From assembly GCA_031269465.1 (NCBI GenBank), contig JAISZB010000139.1, positions 1 through 37,202 on the forward strand: a stretch of DNA of 37,202 nucleotides, written 5' to 3'. The position numbers were made by a program, and so were the translations under genes. Shown one piece after another: positions 1 through 9,938 of the stretch. The notes under the pieces were generated by a model. That model was not told the DNA's origin. It saw only the letters and a program-made list of their open reading frames with translations, and did not search any database. The first letter of the stretch is position 1. Each line of letters begins with the position of its first letter. The stretch is from Clostridiales bacterium. GTDB lineage: Bacteria; Bacillota; Clostridia; Lachnospirales; WQUN01.

Positions 1-3000
1 GCAGCAATTGAGCGGCTCTCGCTATATTTCAGCCCGTCGAAGCTATATTCCGCCGCAGTGCGCCCGCCTGAAATTTGAGGTATCGTCACGGTATAGCCCG
101 TTTCGCCGTTTGGAGCGACCTCGAATGTAAATGGCTCTGGCGCGGGTTGATTTTGCTTATTAGGATTGTTGATGATAATATCGGTACGCTGCTCGGGCAG
201 GGGAGCCTCATCGCCCAGATAGAAGCCGGCAAGCGCGATCTGGTCGTAACCGGCGTTTTTAGCTGCTACGCCTTGACGGTACATCGGGTCGTGCATTAGC
301 GTGCGGATGCCGTAATCGCTGGGCGCGAGAGTAGTTACGATAGCTATTCGCCCGCTGCTGTAACCGAGCAGTTCCTCGCGCCAATCGCCTAAGAGATCAG
401 CTTTGAGCCATGGAGTTCCCTTCTGAGCACTGCTGGAAATTCCTGTAGCAAGATATGTCGCGGCTGCGAAGGTCTCATCGTTTAGCTTGGAGACATTAGC
501 GTTTGTGACGCTCTCGTGCAGCAAGTCGCCGTCAAACCACGTAGCGTAGCCAGCCGGAATGTTGGTTCCTCTGTACAGCAGTTCGCCGGTGAGCATGCTT
601 CTGGCGCCGTTTTCTGACTGCCCCTGGGCGCCTGGCCATCGGTTGGTGAAATTGCCGGCCGACTGCCCTTCGGCGTCTCTTCCGGAGTATACGCCGAAGA
701 TGAGTGAGTTTTCATAGATGATCTGCCCTTGGTCATTGAGCCTCTTGCCCTTGAGGGCGTTGTGAGCTTCCGGGCCGGGGAGCCAGCCGGTATTGTATCC
801 GGTGCGCATGTCATCCATAATATGCTCCTCGCTTCCGGACCAAATGGCGTAATTATTGTCCTTATCCACAGGGAGCATTACACTGCGGTCGCCGTGGCGA
901 AGCGGAGCCCAAACGTTATCGGGATTATTGCGAATCTCCTCGGTAGCGAACTCGTAATTTGTCGTCGGCATATCTGGCTGCGTTTCAATTGTAGGCATAA
1001 TGTCGCCGTAGACAATGAAAGGCAGTATCTTGTCTTTCGCGTCGTTTAGCTTCAAACTCATAGCCTTTAATACGATCTCATCCTTGCCGTCTTTGTCGAT
1101 GTCGCCGCTAAAGGTATGGTGGTTGCCGCGGTTTTGGTAGTCGTAAGCGGATCCGCCCAAGCTCCAGAAGCTCGAATCCTTGGAGTCGAAGCAAGCTTGA
1201 AGGTTAACCTTGCCGTCTACGATGTTGAAAGCGGAAAGAGTCGTTCGTTCATAATAGCCGCGTTGAGAGACGGCATACCAGTTCTCGCCGTCAAGGCAGG
1301 CTACGACGCCGACATAGCGGTTGGCGCGATTGCCCTGCGCGTCGCCCCAAACGGCTGCTTTCCAAGGGTTTTCAAGCCAATAGCTTTCTTTTGCCTGCAT
1401 CATCTGCGCTTTGTAATTATCTACAGAACTGCCGACCGCAACGGTTGGATGAGCCAAATAGCAGTAATTGCCCCGCTGGTTGCAAGGGGTCATAGCCCAG
1501 TCTTCTCCGTCCACGCTCGCTCTGAATGGGAAGGGGTATTTGGCGCTGTCCACCAATACGCCCTTGCCTGCGGCTGAGTTATACTCGAAAGCAGACATAA
1601 ACTCATTGTCGTCAACGGCGGCTCCCATACGGCCAATGGTATAGGTTTTTATCCACTTCTTATAATCCGGCAGGTTCGCGCCGTCGTTGCCGGTATTGGA
1701 TACTCCGCCGATAGTGCCGCCGAACTGCGGGGTTCGGTAGGAGATTGTGAAGCTGCTCCGGATCGCATAGTATTGTTTCAGGCTTTCGACGTCGCCGCTC
1801 GCGAAATATCCCTTGATTTTATCGGTAGTCGCGTTTAATCCCAATGCGCCGCCAACGACTGTATCAAGGGTGTCCGGGTAGAAGACGCTGCCAGACGCCT
1901 CATGCCAGTTGCCGATACGCGCGCCCAAGCCGGTCTTGAGCATAAGCTCGGATTTGCCGTCGCCGTCGAAGTCTCCGACTAGCATCGGGGATTCGTGGTC
2001 GTTGCCAGATGTGGCGTTATAGCCTGCATCCACCCGGAACAGCAAGGTGCCGTCCTGCTTGTATACGTCATAATACTCGGGCGCGTATGCATAGTTGGTG
2101 CTGTTGCCGCCGGTGTAAATCGGCTCGGAATACATGGGATCCCCGCTGTTGGAGCGCCACTTTACCACGATCTCGTATTCGCCGTCGCCGTCAAAGTCGC
2201 CAACGGTCATATCGCGGGTTGCGTAAGCGGAGCTGTTTCCGGTGCGAACCGCTCCGGTTTGCTCGTTTAGGGCATAGGGGAGTGTGGCGCCGCAGTCCAA
2301 GTTCTCCACATACTTGATGAATTCGGCTTCCAGCGTGTCATACAGCGCTTTGGTAATTTTGCCGTCTGCGGGAAGCGCAAGAGGTGTTGCGCCGCTTTGC
2401 GTTGCAAGGGTAGTTGCGGCGCCATATAAAATATCATCAGGTTCGGCCTCTGAAACCTCGGAGCTAGAGGAAGCGGCCTCTGAAGCCTCGCCGTCAGAGG
2501 AAGCGGCCTCAGGAGCCTCGCCGTCAGAGGAAGCGGCCTCTGAAGCCTCGCCGTCAGAGGAAGCGGCCCCTGAAGCTTCGCCGTCAGAGGAAGCGGCCTC
2601 TGAAGCTTCGCCGTCAGAGGAAGCGGCTTCTGAAGCCTCACCGTCAGAGGAAGCGGCCTTTGATGCCTCGGAGCCAGAGGGAGCGGCCTCTGAGTCCGCA
2701 TGATCGGATTCGAGAGCTTCGCCGCGTGGAGGAACGTATTCTGAAACCTCGGAGCCTGCGGGAGCGGCTTCTGAAGCCTCGGAGCCAGAGAGTGCGGCAT
2801 CGGAAGCTTCGCCGTTAACTACATCTTCTCCGCTAACTACATCTTCTCCGCTAACAACATCTTCGACGCTAACGGCCTTTGAAGCCTCGGAGTCTGCAGG
2901 AACGGCTATCAAGGGCATTGTGAGCGCCGCAGGGGCTATAGGCGACATACTGACGTTGTCGTATGTTTTGATGCCCAAGGCGTTGGGGGTAGTGTTATAG

Positions 3001-3729
3001 TCGTTAAGCTTTGCGATCCAGCCGTTAAGCTGGGTTTGGGTCACGGGCGTCCCGTTTTGATAGGGTTCCCGGAATTCACGGAGCAGATCCATGTCGACTT
3101 CATACCAATGGTTAGTCGAACCGGGTATTAGCATTGTACTAGCAACTGAGCCGGCATTTCCGCCCGTGCCGAAGCTCAATTCACGGTAGCTCCATTGGGG
3201 CAGTGGCACTCTATCCGGGGCTGGCTTCAAGCTTATGTAGTGGGCGGCGCCTTTGCCAGCGTTTGCGCCGGCGCCGAGTCTTGCCAGCATAGGTACGCTC
3301 ATACCCTGCTTTTCGCCTTCGACGCCGTCAATAATGGGGGCGACTTCATAGACAGAACTGCTCTGCCCGCTTGTATCGGTATAATTGGTCGGGGTAACGT
3401 TTTCTTTAACTATACCTGGGTTTGTTTCGAAGTTGCTTTCAGGAGCGACATCTCGCGGGTTGATTTCGGCGATTTTTTGGCCGTCTCGGTAGATGCTCCA
3501 AGAAATTCCGTCAGGTTCGTCGCCCAAGAATCGCCAAGACAGGAAAATACCGTTGTCAACCTCTGCGGCGACAAGCCCGCGGGTTAGGTATTCCATAGGG
3601 CGCAACTTGACCGCTGCGGCTGTTGCTGCGGCGGCAGTTAAGCGAGTCGGCGCGATGGTGGCAAATAACACCGCGATCGTTAGTAAAAAACTGACAAGCT
3701 TGCAAGTTAACTTACGCGTTTCCCATCAT
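1..3729 (-). CDS. Secreted rhamnogalacturonan lyase, PL11 family (partial, runs off left edge)
   Basis: Cleaves the rhamnogalacturonan I backbone outside the cell by beta-elimination. Reading down from about 3713 gives an open frame of roughly 1,237 codons with no stop before the window edge. Order: signal peptide (KLVSFLLTIAVLFATIAP), an N-terminal fibronectin-III-like domain (MEYLTRGLVAAEVDNG, SWRFLGDEPD), an acidic low-complexity linker, then the PL11 beta-propeller with repeated DGDG calcium-type motifs (VGDFDGDGEYEIVVKW, VGDFDGDGKSELMLKTG, DIDKDGKDEIVLKAM), RHGDR, VYSGRDAEG and ADLLGDWREELLGY near the C-terminus. Close relatives such as Bacillus YesW pass directly from the FN3 domain to the propeller, so the linker of more than 200 residues is unusual. 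The best start (ATG pair at 3729/3726 after AAGGG) is out of frame with the body: it meets TAA at 3714-3712, so a one-base error, a real frameshift or a non-ATG start must be assumed. Confidence 0.9.
2467..2676 (-). repeat. 30-bp minisatellite (7 units) in the lyase linker
   Basis: Seven imperfect 30-bp units lie head to tail; each encodes about EASEAASSDG on the minus strand. The frame is kept in every unit. The product is a flexible, acidic, serine/alanine-rich linker inside the PL11 protein. Confidence 0.9.
2817..2870 (-). repeat. 18-bp tandem repeat (3 units) in the lyase linker
   Basis: Three 18-bp units (2817-2834, 2835-2852, 2853-2870) encode SGEDVV-like hexapeptides on the minus strand. 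They lie just N-terminal to the 30-bp minisatellite in the same linker. Confidence 0.85.
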
Positions 3730-3939
3730 TCCCTTCTTAAGGAGACTCGGATAAAAATTGAACATTTATTTAAAATAATGGTTATTATTGGAATGTGTAG
3801 ATCCATTCCTTGTGCAACTTGTTTATCCGAGCATCCAATATTGTAATTTAAATAGTAACATTAACTAAATACCGATTCATCTTAAATTCAACCATTTTCA
3901 TCTCAAATTCGACCGATAGTTTTGTAATTGTACTTCTAC

Positions 3940-4128
3940 GTGAGAGACGCCGGAAAAGTTCTAAGGTTGAGAGAGGGGGTGTTTCTCATAGTGCATGTCC
4001 TGCTTAAAGGCATGGACATAACGGCGATACAAAGCCTTCTCGGCCATGGCTCGCTGAGAACCACCCAGATCTACGCGAAGACCGACAGAAGCAAGGTGAA
4101 GCGGGAGTACGATCTGCTGAAGCTGTAG
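3940..4128 (+). pseudogene. C-terminal remnant of a tyrosine recombinase/integrase
   Basis: The frame ends with GMDITAIQSLLGHGSLRTTQIYAKTD and KVKREYDLLKL, the typical C-terminus of XerC/D-like phage-type integrases: the LLGH box and the catalytic Tyr in TTQIYAKT. The N-terminal core-binding domain and the HxLR catalytic box are absent, and the residues before GMDI do not match the family. Only about 45 codons are recognisable, so this is a decayed fragment. It marks a former integration event between the lyase and glgX. Confidence 0.7.
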
Positions 4129-4247
4129 AGAGGATGGAGACGCCGATTTTTCAGGGGCGGAGCGAGCTTTTTCACCGATGAAATTTGACGTTGTTTTTGA
4201 CGTCGCTCAATCTGGGAAAGCATATAAAAGGCAGATTTAAATGCAAT

Positions 4248-4295
4248 AAAAATTGAGCAAAAACCTTGAGCATTCAAGGTTTTTGCTCAATTTTT
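4248..4295. terminator. Perfect 22-bp inverted repeat, terminator-like
   Basis: The arms at 4248-4269 and 4274-4295 are perfectly complementary and separated by a 4-base loop (GCAT). The outer ends are A-rich and T-rich, so either strand would give a long stem ending in a U-run. It lies 120 bp after the integrase remnant and about 370 bp beyond the end of glgX, and could terminate transcription from both sides. Confidence 0.6.
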
Positions 4296-4437
4296 GATTT
4301 TGCGATGATAATCAAGAGCTGAAGATGCGTCCCCAAAGGAGATGATGCGTGAGAAGCTTTGCTTATTGCAGTCGCACGCCCCTTTTTGGAGGTTGGGTGT
4401 ACAGCGCGGCAGAGGATGTTAAATCCAATCCAGGCGC

Positions 4438-4498
4438 ATTTGCCTGCAAATCGGCATATCAAGCATAGCGGCGCCGCTATGCCGATTTGCAGGCAAAT
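4438..4498. repeat. Long intergenic palindrome
   Basis: Perfect 21-bp arms at 4438-4458 and 4478-4498 enclose a second 20-bp palindrome centred on GGCGCC (4463-4482). It directly abuts the MITE-like copy that starts at 4503. A degenerate piece of the same repeat family (CCTTTTTGGAGGTTG, then GTACAGCG) lies at 4381-4405. Confidence 0.75.
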
Positions 4499-4502
4499 GT
4501 AC

Positions 4503-4583
4503 CGATTTTGGAGCTTGACTGTCCATAGAGCGGTGCGAAATGCCGATATCAATCGCGCTCACTGTACAGTCAAGCTCAAATCG
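4503..4583. repeat. MITE-like palindromic repeat, copy 1
   Basis: Outer arms CGATTTTGGAGCTTGACTGT (4503-4522) and ACAGTCAAGCTCAAATCG (4565-4583) flank a GCGAAATGCCGATATC core. This is the dispersed family also seen near 7.56, 18.05, 23.76, 28.1, 33.1, 33.6 and 33.95 kb. Confidence 0.75.
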
Positions 4584-4667
4584 AAACTTTCATATGCAAA
4601 TCAGTATGCCAAGAGCATTTTTTCTCATTGCTTTAAGCGTTTTACCTTTTGCTATGGCTTGGAATCA

Positions 4668-6803
4668 TTATAGCTTCCTCTTTGGCTTGGCCTCCATTAC
4701 AACCACCGATCGCTCCCGAACGCGCAAGTTGCGCCCTGCAGCAGGCAAAGCGTAATTCCCGTGAGGGATGCAATCCTCCCGGTTATTCGCACCCGTATCC
4801 ACCGCCACTTGCCAATAAAAATCCTCCGGCAGCTCTGGCAAATTTACTTTTCGCATCTCCCAATGGGCGTTGATTACAACCATGACTACATCGTCCTCGC
4901 CCTCGCCATCCCTTCCCGCGAACATAACCCCAGCCAAGCGGCTATCTGGGCCGCAATCCGGCGCGTACGGCTCTGCGCCGTGAAAGCTTACGCCTGCCAA
5001 ACCCAAGGAGCAGGGCTCCGTCTTTTTTCGGACGATGGCGTGCCTCTTGCGGAAGGCGATCATGTATTTGAAGAAATCGAATACGTCCCTGTACTTGCAC
5101 AGCATCCCCCAATCCAGCCAGGATGTCTCGTTGTCCTGGCAATAGGGGTTGTTATTCCCGAATTGGGTGTTGCAAAACTCATCCCCCATCACGAACATCG
5201 GCGTGCCATGGCTGCACATCAGCGCCGCGCAGGCGTTCTTTATAAGCTTGATGCGCAATGAGACGACGCCTGGATCATCGGTCTCTCCCTCGAAGCCGCA
5301 ATTCCAGCTGTTGTTGTCGTCGGATCCGTCGGAGCAGTTCCAGCCATTGGCCTCATTGTGCTTTATTTGATAGGCGTAGAGATCATATAAAGTATAGCCG
5401 TCGTGGGCGGTGATGAAGTTCACCGACGCGTTCGCCCCCCTGGTCGCCGGGTCATAGAGGTCCGGAGATCCGGCCATCCTCTCCATGGCGGTTTTGGCAA
5501 GGCTCCCGTCGCCTTTGAGGAAGCGGCGCATGTCGTCCCGGTACTTTCCGTTCCATTCAGACCAGCGGCTCCAGGCCGGAAAGCTGCCGACCTGGTAAAG
5601 CCCGCCCGCGTCCCAGGCTTCGGCGATGAGCTTAACGCCGCCGAGAATGGGATCAAAGGCCAGGCTTTGCAGCAGCGGCGGATTGTTCATCGGAGATCCG
5701 TCCTCATTGCGGCCGAGTATTGAAGCAAGGTCGAACCGAAAGCCGTCCACCCTGTACTCTATCACCCAATAGCGAAGGCATTCCAAAATCATTTGGTGCA
5801 CCACGGGGTGGTTGCAGTTCATCGTGTTGCCGCAGCCGCTGAAATTGTAGTAGCGCCCGTCCGGAGAAAGCAGATAGTAGATATTATTGTCAAATCCCTT
5901 GAAGGAGAAGATGGGGCCTAGCTCGTTGCCTTCGGCGGTGTGGTTGAACACAACGTCCAGGAACACCTCGACGCCGTTTTCCTTGAAGGCTGAAATGAGC
6001 TGCTTAAGCTCGGTTCCTTCATTATGGTGTTCAAGCGATGCCGCATAGCTGGTATTTGGCGCAAAGAAGCTGACGGAATTGTAGCCCCAGTAATCCAGCA
6101 GCATGTTGCCGTTGTACATGCGGGGATCCAGCATCTCGTCAAATTCAAAGATGGGCATCAGCTCCACCGCGTTGACGCCCAGTTCCTTGAGATAGGGGAT
6201 TTTCTCCTGGATCCCCGCAAACGTTCCTGGAAACTCTACTCCGGATGAACCATGCTTCGTGAAGCCTCGCACGTGCATTTCATATATAATCAAATCTGAC
6301 AGGGGCGCCAAGGATTTATTGCATTTGCCCCAATAAAAATTGTCTTCTACCACCCGAGCCTTATACTTGGCGGCGCGATCTTTCTGGATTCCCCAAGAGG
6401 TCTGACCTACTACTGCTTTGGCATAGGGATCCAGGAGCATGTTGTTTTTGTTGAAAAGCAATCCTTTCGCTGGATCGTATGGGCCGTCAAGGCGGTAGGC
6501 GTACTCAAATTCAAATATATCCAGCCCGAACACAATCATGGAGTAGACATGGCCAATCTTATAGTGCTCCGGAAACGGCAGGACGGCAAAAGGCGCATCC
6601 TCTCCCCTGCGGAACAGGAGCAGCTCGCATGAGGTTGCGCCAATGGACTGCACTGTAAAATTAACGCCGCAGGGGATGACCGTGGCGCCATTTGTTCCAT
6701 AGAAGCCCGGCCGGACATCATATCCCTCTATTTTATCAAGAGGAATGAAGCTCGCTTTAGCGCTTGAGGCTTTATAATCGAATATATTCAGCTTAGACAT
6801 CAT
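4668..6803 (-). CDS. glgX: Glycogen debranching enzyme / isoamylase, GH13_11 (GlgX type)
   Basis: Hydrolyses alpha-1,6 branches in glycogen or limit dextrins in the cytoplasm. At 711 residues it has the usual family length. An N-terminal CBM48-like domain (GVNFTVQSIGATSCELLLF) precedes the GH13 barrel. All four barrel motifs are present: region I DVVFNH (283-288), region II GFRFDLAS with the nucleophile Asp358, region III LIAEAWD with the acid Glu395, and region IV FITAHD with Asp468. There is no signal peptide. The first of two adjacent ATGs (6803) is preceded by AAGGA at suitable spacing. It stands alone, separated from both neighbours by long gaps, and has no obvious link to pectin breakdown. 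A pullulanase-like specificity cannot be excluded by eye. Confidence 0.92.
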   Translation of the reverse strand: MMSKLNIFDYKASSAKASFIPLDKIEGYDVRPGFYGTNGATVIPCGVNFTVQSIGATSCELLLFRRGEDAPFAVLPFPEHYKIGHVYSMIVFGLDIFEFEYAYRLDGPYDPAKGLLFNKNNMLLDPYAKAVVGQTSWGIQKDRAAKYKARVVEDNFYWGKCNKSLAPLSDLIIYEMHVRGFTKHGSSGVEFPGTFAGIQEKIPYLKELGVNAVELMPIFEFDEMLDPRMYNGNMLLDYWGYNSVSFFAPNTSYAASLEHHNEGTELKQLISAFKENGVEVFLDVVFNHTAEGNELGPIFSFKGFDNNIYYLLSPDGRYYNFSGCGNTMNCNHPVVHQMILECLRYWVIEYRVDGFRFDLASILGRNEDGSPMNNPPLLQSLAFDPILGGVKLIAEAWDAGGLYQVGSFPAWSRWSEWNGKYRDDMRRFLKGDGSLAKTAMERMAGSPDLYDPATRGANASVNFITAHDGYTLYDLYAYQIKHNEANGWNCSDGSDDNNSWNCGFEGETDDPGVVSLRIKLIKNACAALMCSHGTPMFVMGDEFCNTQFGNNNPYCQDNETSWLDWGMLCKYRDVFDFFKYMIAFRKRHAIVRKKTEPCSLGLAGVSFHGAEPYAPDCGPDSRLAGVMFAGRDGEGEDDVVMVVINAHWEMRKVNLPELPEDFYWQVAVDTGANNREDCIPHGNYALPAAGRNLRVRERSVVVMEAKPKRKL

Positions 6804-7737
6804 GTCAACATATCCTTATCTATATTAGTTTTTTAGAGAATGCTACGGCGTCATGGGGATTGCCGGAACCCAAAGGCTTTGCCCTGCTAAAGCAGTCAGC
6901 CAGCCGACGCAGCCCGCCGTAATCTTACTGTTTGCAGTACAGTTCGACGCATTACGATTTGTTCGCGACATTTTAAGCAGATGCGGCTGATATGTTTGAA
7001 GCGGTATTTTTAATGCGGATCCGGAATTTTGCCGCGGCCTTCGGACGAGCGCTTGTACGCAAACATACTGATTTTAATAGAAAATCGCCTTTTTTGGAGT
7101 CTCTCGGCATTCTTGGCTCTTCCCCTCTCTCCGGCAGGCCTTCTGTTTCCGCGGCGCCTGCTTGCGATCCGCCTTGCCGCATTAGGATCCGGGCTTCAGC
7201 TCCGGCGGAGGTCAGAGAAATGATAGCAGATTTGCAAGGATTTGTCGGCGTCAATGACAGCTCGATCTGATTTTCCGGTGTGCGCAGGCTCAATTAGGAC
7301 AAGGCGCCGCATTCTTAGGCCGCTCGGAATACGGTGCGGATTGCGCCGAGATCTCAGTTGAATCGAATCAGTATATTCATTGTCAGATTCATTTCATTAC
7401 CTGAATGAGCCATGAAAATTCTTATTTAGCTTGACTGCGCATCTGCGTATATGCAGGAGGATGCTTATTGTTTATTAGGGTTCTCCCAGTTTTTCCAATT
7501 ATCAGCAGAAAGATTTTTAATAAATACGTTTGCAGTGAAGAGTTATAATATATTAATAATACCTTTTTTGGAGCTTGATTATACAGCGAGTGCGATTGAT
7601 ATCGGCATTTCAGGCCTTGAAAGCGGATAAATACGGGTAAGCTTTTTCGGCACATTCAATAAAGGCTGACAGGAGCAGGCGCGGCAAACAGGTTCATAGC
7701 GAATCCTTGTGGAATTAACGCTTGCGTCTCATGAGCT
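6804..7737. other. Gene-poor gap between glgX and the GH112 gene
   Basis: I see no convincing gene. Short open frames near 6992-7293 lack ribosome sites and recognisable motifs. A fragment resembling the MITE arm (CCTTTTTTGGAGTCTC) lies at 7088-7103, and a truncated copy of the repeat family at about 7561-7611. Confidence 0.6.
7561..7611. repeat. MITE-like repeat, truncated copy 2
   Basis: CCTTTTTTGGAGCTTGATTA, then ATACAGCGAGTGCG and a GATATCGGCATTTC core, match the left half of the dispersed repeat. The right arm is missing. Confidence 0.65.
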
Positions 7738-7768
7738 AAAGAGCCTCAGCTATTCGCTGAGGCTCTTT
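7738..7768 (-). terminator. Intrinsic terminator after the GH105-GH112 genes
   Basis: Arms AAAGAGCCTCAGC (7738-7750) and GCTGAGGCTCTTT (7756-7768) form a 13-bp stem with a 5-base loop, 16 bp past the GH112 stop on the minus strand. The stem ends in a short U-run. Confidence 0.8.
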
Positions 7769-7783
7769 AACCGCAAAACGCAG

Positions 7784-9934
7784 CTATATATCCAGAATTC
7801 CAAAGCCCCCTGGAGGCAGAGAAATTCTGTATGCCTTGCCGTCTACAGCGCAGGAGGCTTCATGCTCTTCAAATGTGTTGTTGAAGAAGGCTATTTTTTT
7901 GGAATCCTTAAACACTGCGCATTCAGTATAGGGATTGTCTGTGATGTATTCGAAGTCTAAGCATGTAGCATTGATTATAAGGTTAAGCAAAAATCTATGG
8001 CCGGCCGGGCTTGTTTTGAATCCGCTTATGTATATGCCGCATCCTTTTCCGAAAGGATGGGATGAAAGCATTACAGAGCCGTTTCGCTCTTCCAGCACAG
8101 CCGTGCTTTTGTCTAGAATATATACTCCGTCCAGCGGACGGAGCACTTCTTCAGGATTTATCCCCTTAAAAAGTTCGGGGATCCTTTCAGATTCAAACTT
8201 CAACTTTCCATGGCAAGCCATCTCTCCTATATCGAGATCTACGCCCAGCACATGAGCCATCCTGAAAAATGAGTCAAAGCCGTAAATTGCAGACGGCTCT
8301 GAAACGCCTATGAAGGCCCCTCCCTCGAAAACCCATTTTGAAAGGATGGAAACGACATCCGGATCGCTCCAGGCGTCTCCTCCGCTCCAGGCATCCATAG
8401 CCCGGCCAGCGTTTATAATTACGTCAAGGCCTTCAGCCGCTCCGCTCCTCAAATCATTGAAGTCTATGAATTTCACTTCAAAGGGCAGGCCTGAGAGCGA
8501 CTCCAGCAAATGAATCAAAACGAACTGGCCGGTCTCATGGAAGTGGCCGGACAGAGTCCATGCTCTAAGCGAACCCCACGCATGCAGGATTCCGATCTTC
8601 GCGTTTGCGCAGATAGGCGTCCCGCCTTCGTGCAGTTTTAAAATCTCCCGGAATTCGCCCATGATATCCTCAACTGCAACAACGAAATCTGGAAAATCCG
8701 CGACTAGTCTGGGGTATCCTCCCAGTCCTGCCCGCTCCACTTTTTGGCGCAGAAGCGCTCTTCGCACGTTTATCCAGTAGCGGCGGGCGTCGGAGGCGGG
8801 GTCGCCTCCGGGAGAAAAGGTAGGGGCTCCGCCAAGTCCGACAGGAAAAAGATACGGGTGGAATCTAAGCTCGTGCACAGGCGTCTTAGCCGCAGCGCAA
8901 AGCCGCGCTTCAAAACCTGAGAAGACGCACTTTATAATCCCGTCAAGACCGAATTCTTCGAATTTTCCGTTTCCGGGTTCAAGGCCGATCCATGTGTCGT
9001 CATAAAAAACATATGCCAGCTTCCCGTGCGTGTGAACTATGCCTATGAGTTCAGCAGCAAAAGCCCGGACGGAATCAGAAACAAATTCCATCCAATCGCG
9101 CAATTTTCTGCCGGGAGGGCGGTGGGTCGCGTTGTAGCGCCCGTTTCTCGCAAAGTCCTCAGCGCTAAGGCGGTATCCGTACTTTTCTTCAAAGAGCCTC
9201 AATGCCAGGGGGCTCGCAGCGAAATCATAGCTGGCCCAGTCGGTGAATATATTGCGGTTTTCCGGATCGGAACTCCACATCCAAGTGAAATTGTAGAAAA
9301 AGGATGTGAATCTTACTACGTCGACCATTTCATTCTCTTCACACCATTTTTCCAGCCAGTCTTTAAGGTATAGCCTCGCTTCAGGATAAACGGGATCAAG
9401 CGGCATCAGGGGCTCGGCATCCCAGTTGTTTGTCAAGTGGTTGTACATGGAAATTTCTTCCCACAACCGCCAAGCCAAGAACGTCGCCGTGTATCGGTGC
9501 CAAGGCTTGGCGCCGACTAAGATCTCTCCTGATTCTTTGGAGTACGACCACATCCCCCTTGGCACTTCATTTCCTGAAGTCCTGTCAAATACCTGCCACA
9601 GCGCCACTGACTCCAGTGAATCGTTCACTTTGAACTGGCGGTCGAAGAAGTCGTCCATCAGTCGCAAACGGAGGAATTCAGTCTGCGCAATCTTCGGCTT
9701 GGTGCACAGAAAGCACTGTTGCAGAGCATTTTGATGTTCTTTTAGCCATTCATTGTGTCCCCGTATAATGCAGATGGTGGCGTATATGCCGAATTCGGAT
9801 TCCAGCAGCTTCTTGGAGAGCTTTGTTCCGTCGCTGTCTCGGATCATATCGGCGCCCCACCGCTTCGCAAGCTTTAGGACCAGTTCTTCATGCCCGGCTT
9901 CGCCGGGCATTGTAAAGGCTTTTCTCTCAGGCAT
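7784..9934 (-). CDS. GH112 phosphorylase, probably D-galactosyl-1,4-L-rhamnose phosphorylase
   Basis: GH112 enzymes phosphorolyse a terminal beta-galactoside, releasing galactose 1-phosphate and a free acceptor sugar. The protein has 716 residues and no signal peptide. Family features include RDSDGT near the N-terminus (32-37), FFYNFTWMWSSD, and DDTWIGLEP with the proposed acid Asp at 312/313, followed by KCVFSGFEARLC and ELRFHPYLFPVGLGG. Known specificities are lacto-N-biose/galacto-N-biose and galactosyl-rhamnose. The neighbours (rhamnogalacturonan lyase, GH105, rhamnose mutarotase) make galactosyl-rhamnose, derived from RG-I side branches, the likely substrate; this is inferred from context. 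I chose ATG 9934 because GGGAGG lies 10 bases upstream and it begins 5 bases after the GH105 stop. A longer frame from 9985 would overlap GH105. Confidence 0.88.
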   Translation of the reverse strand: MPERKAFTMPGEAGHEELVLKLAKRWGADMIRDSDGTKLSKKLLESEFGIYATICIIRGHNEWLKEHQNALQQCFLCTKPKIAQTEFLRLRLMDDFFDRQFKVNDSLESVALWQVFDRTSGNEVPRGMWSYSKESGEILVGAKPWHRYTATFLAWRLWEEISMYNHLTNNWDAEPLMPLDPVYPEARLYLKDWLEKWCEENEMVDVVRFTSFFYNFTWMWSSDPENRNIFTDWASYDFAASPLALRLFEEKYGYRLSAEDFARNGRYNATHRPPGRKLRDWMEFVSDSVRAFAAELIGIVHTHGKLAYVFYDDTWIGLEPGNGKFEEFGLDGIIKCVFSGFEARLCAAAKTPVHELRFHPYLFPVGLGGAPTFSPGGDPASDARRYWINVRRALLRQKVERAGLGGYPRLVADFPDFVVAVEDIMGEFREILKLHEGGTPICANAKIGILHAWGSLRAWTLSGHFHETGQFVLIHLLESLSGLPFEVKFIDFNDLRSGAAEGLDVIINAGRAMDAWSGGDAWSDPDVVSILSKWVFEGGAFIGVSEPSAIYGFDSFFRMAHVLGVDLDIGEMACHGKLKFESERIPELFKGINPEEVLRPLDGVYILDKSTAVLEERNGSVMLSSHPFGKGCGIYISGFKTSPAGHRFLLNLIINATCLDFEYITDNPYTECAVFKDSKKIAFFNNTFEEHEASCAVDGKAYRISLPPGGFGILDI

Positions 9935-9938
9935 TGTC

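Noticed and set aside
2467..2676. CRISPR-like periodic repeats
   Set aside because: The units are contiguous with no spacers, keep a reading frame and encode a protein linker. No cas genes are present.
2267..2800. 177-codon minus-strand open frame rich in RLQRPLPLTA repeats
   Set aside because: It is an out-of-frame reading of the lyase minisatellite; the in-frame product continues into PL11 domains on both sides.
6973..7293. Overlapping plus and minus open frames in the glgX-GH112 gap
   Set aside because: Neither has a ribosome site, a recognisable domain or a neighbour suggesting function.
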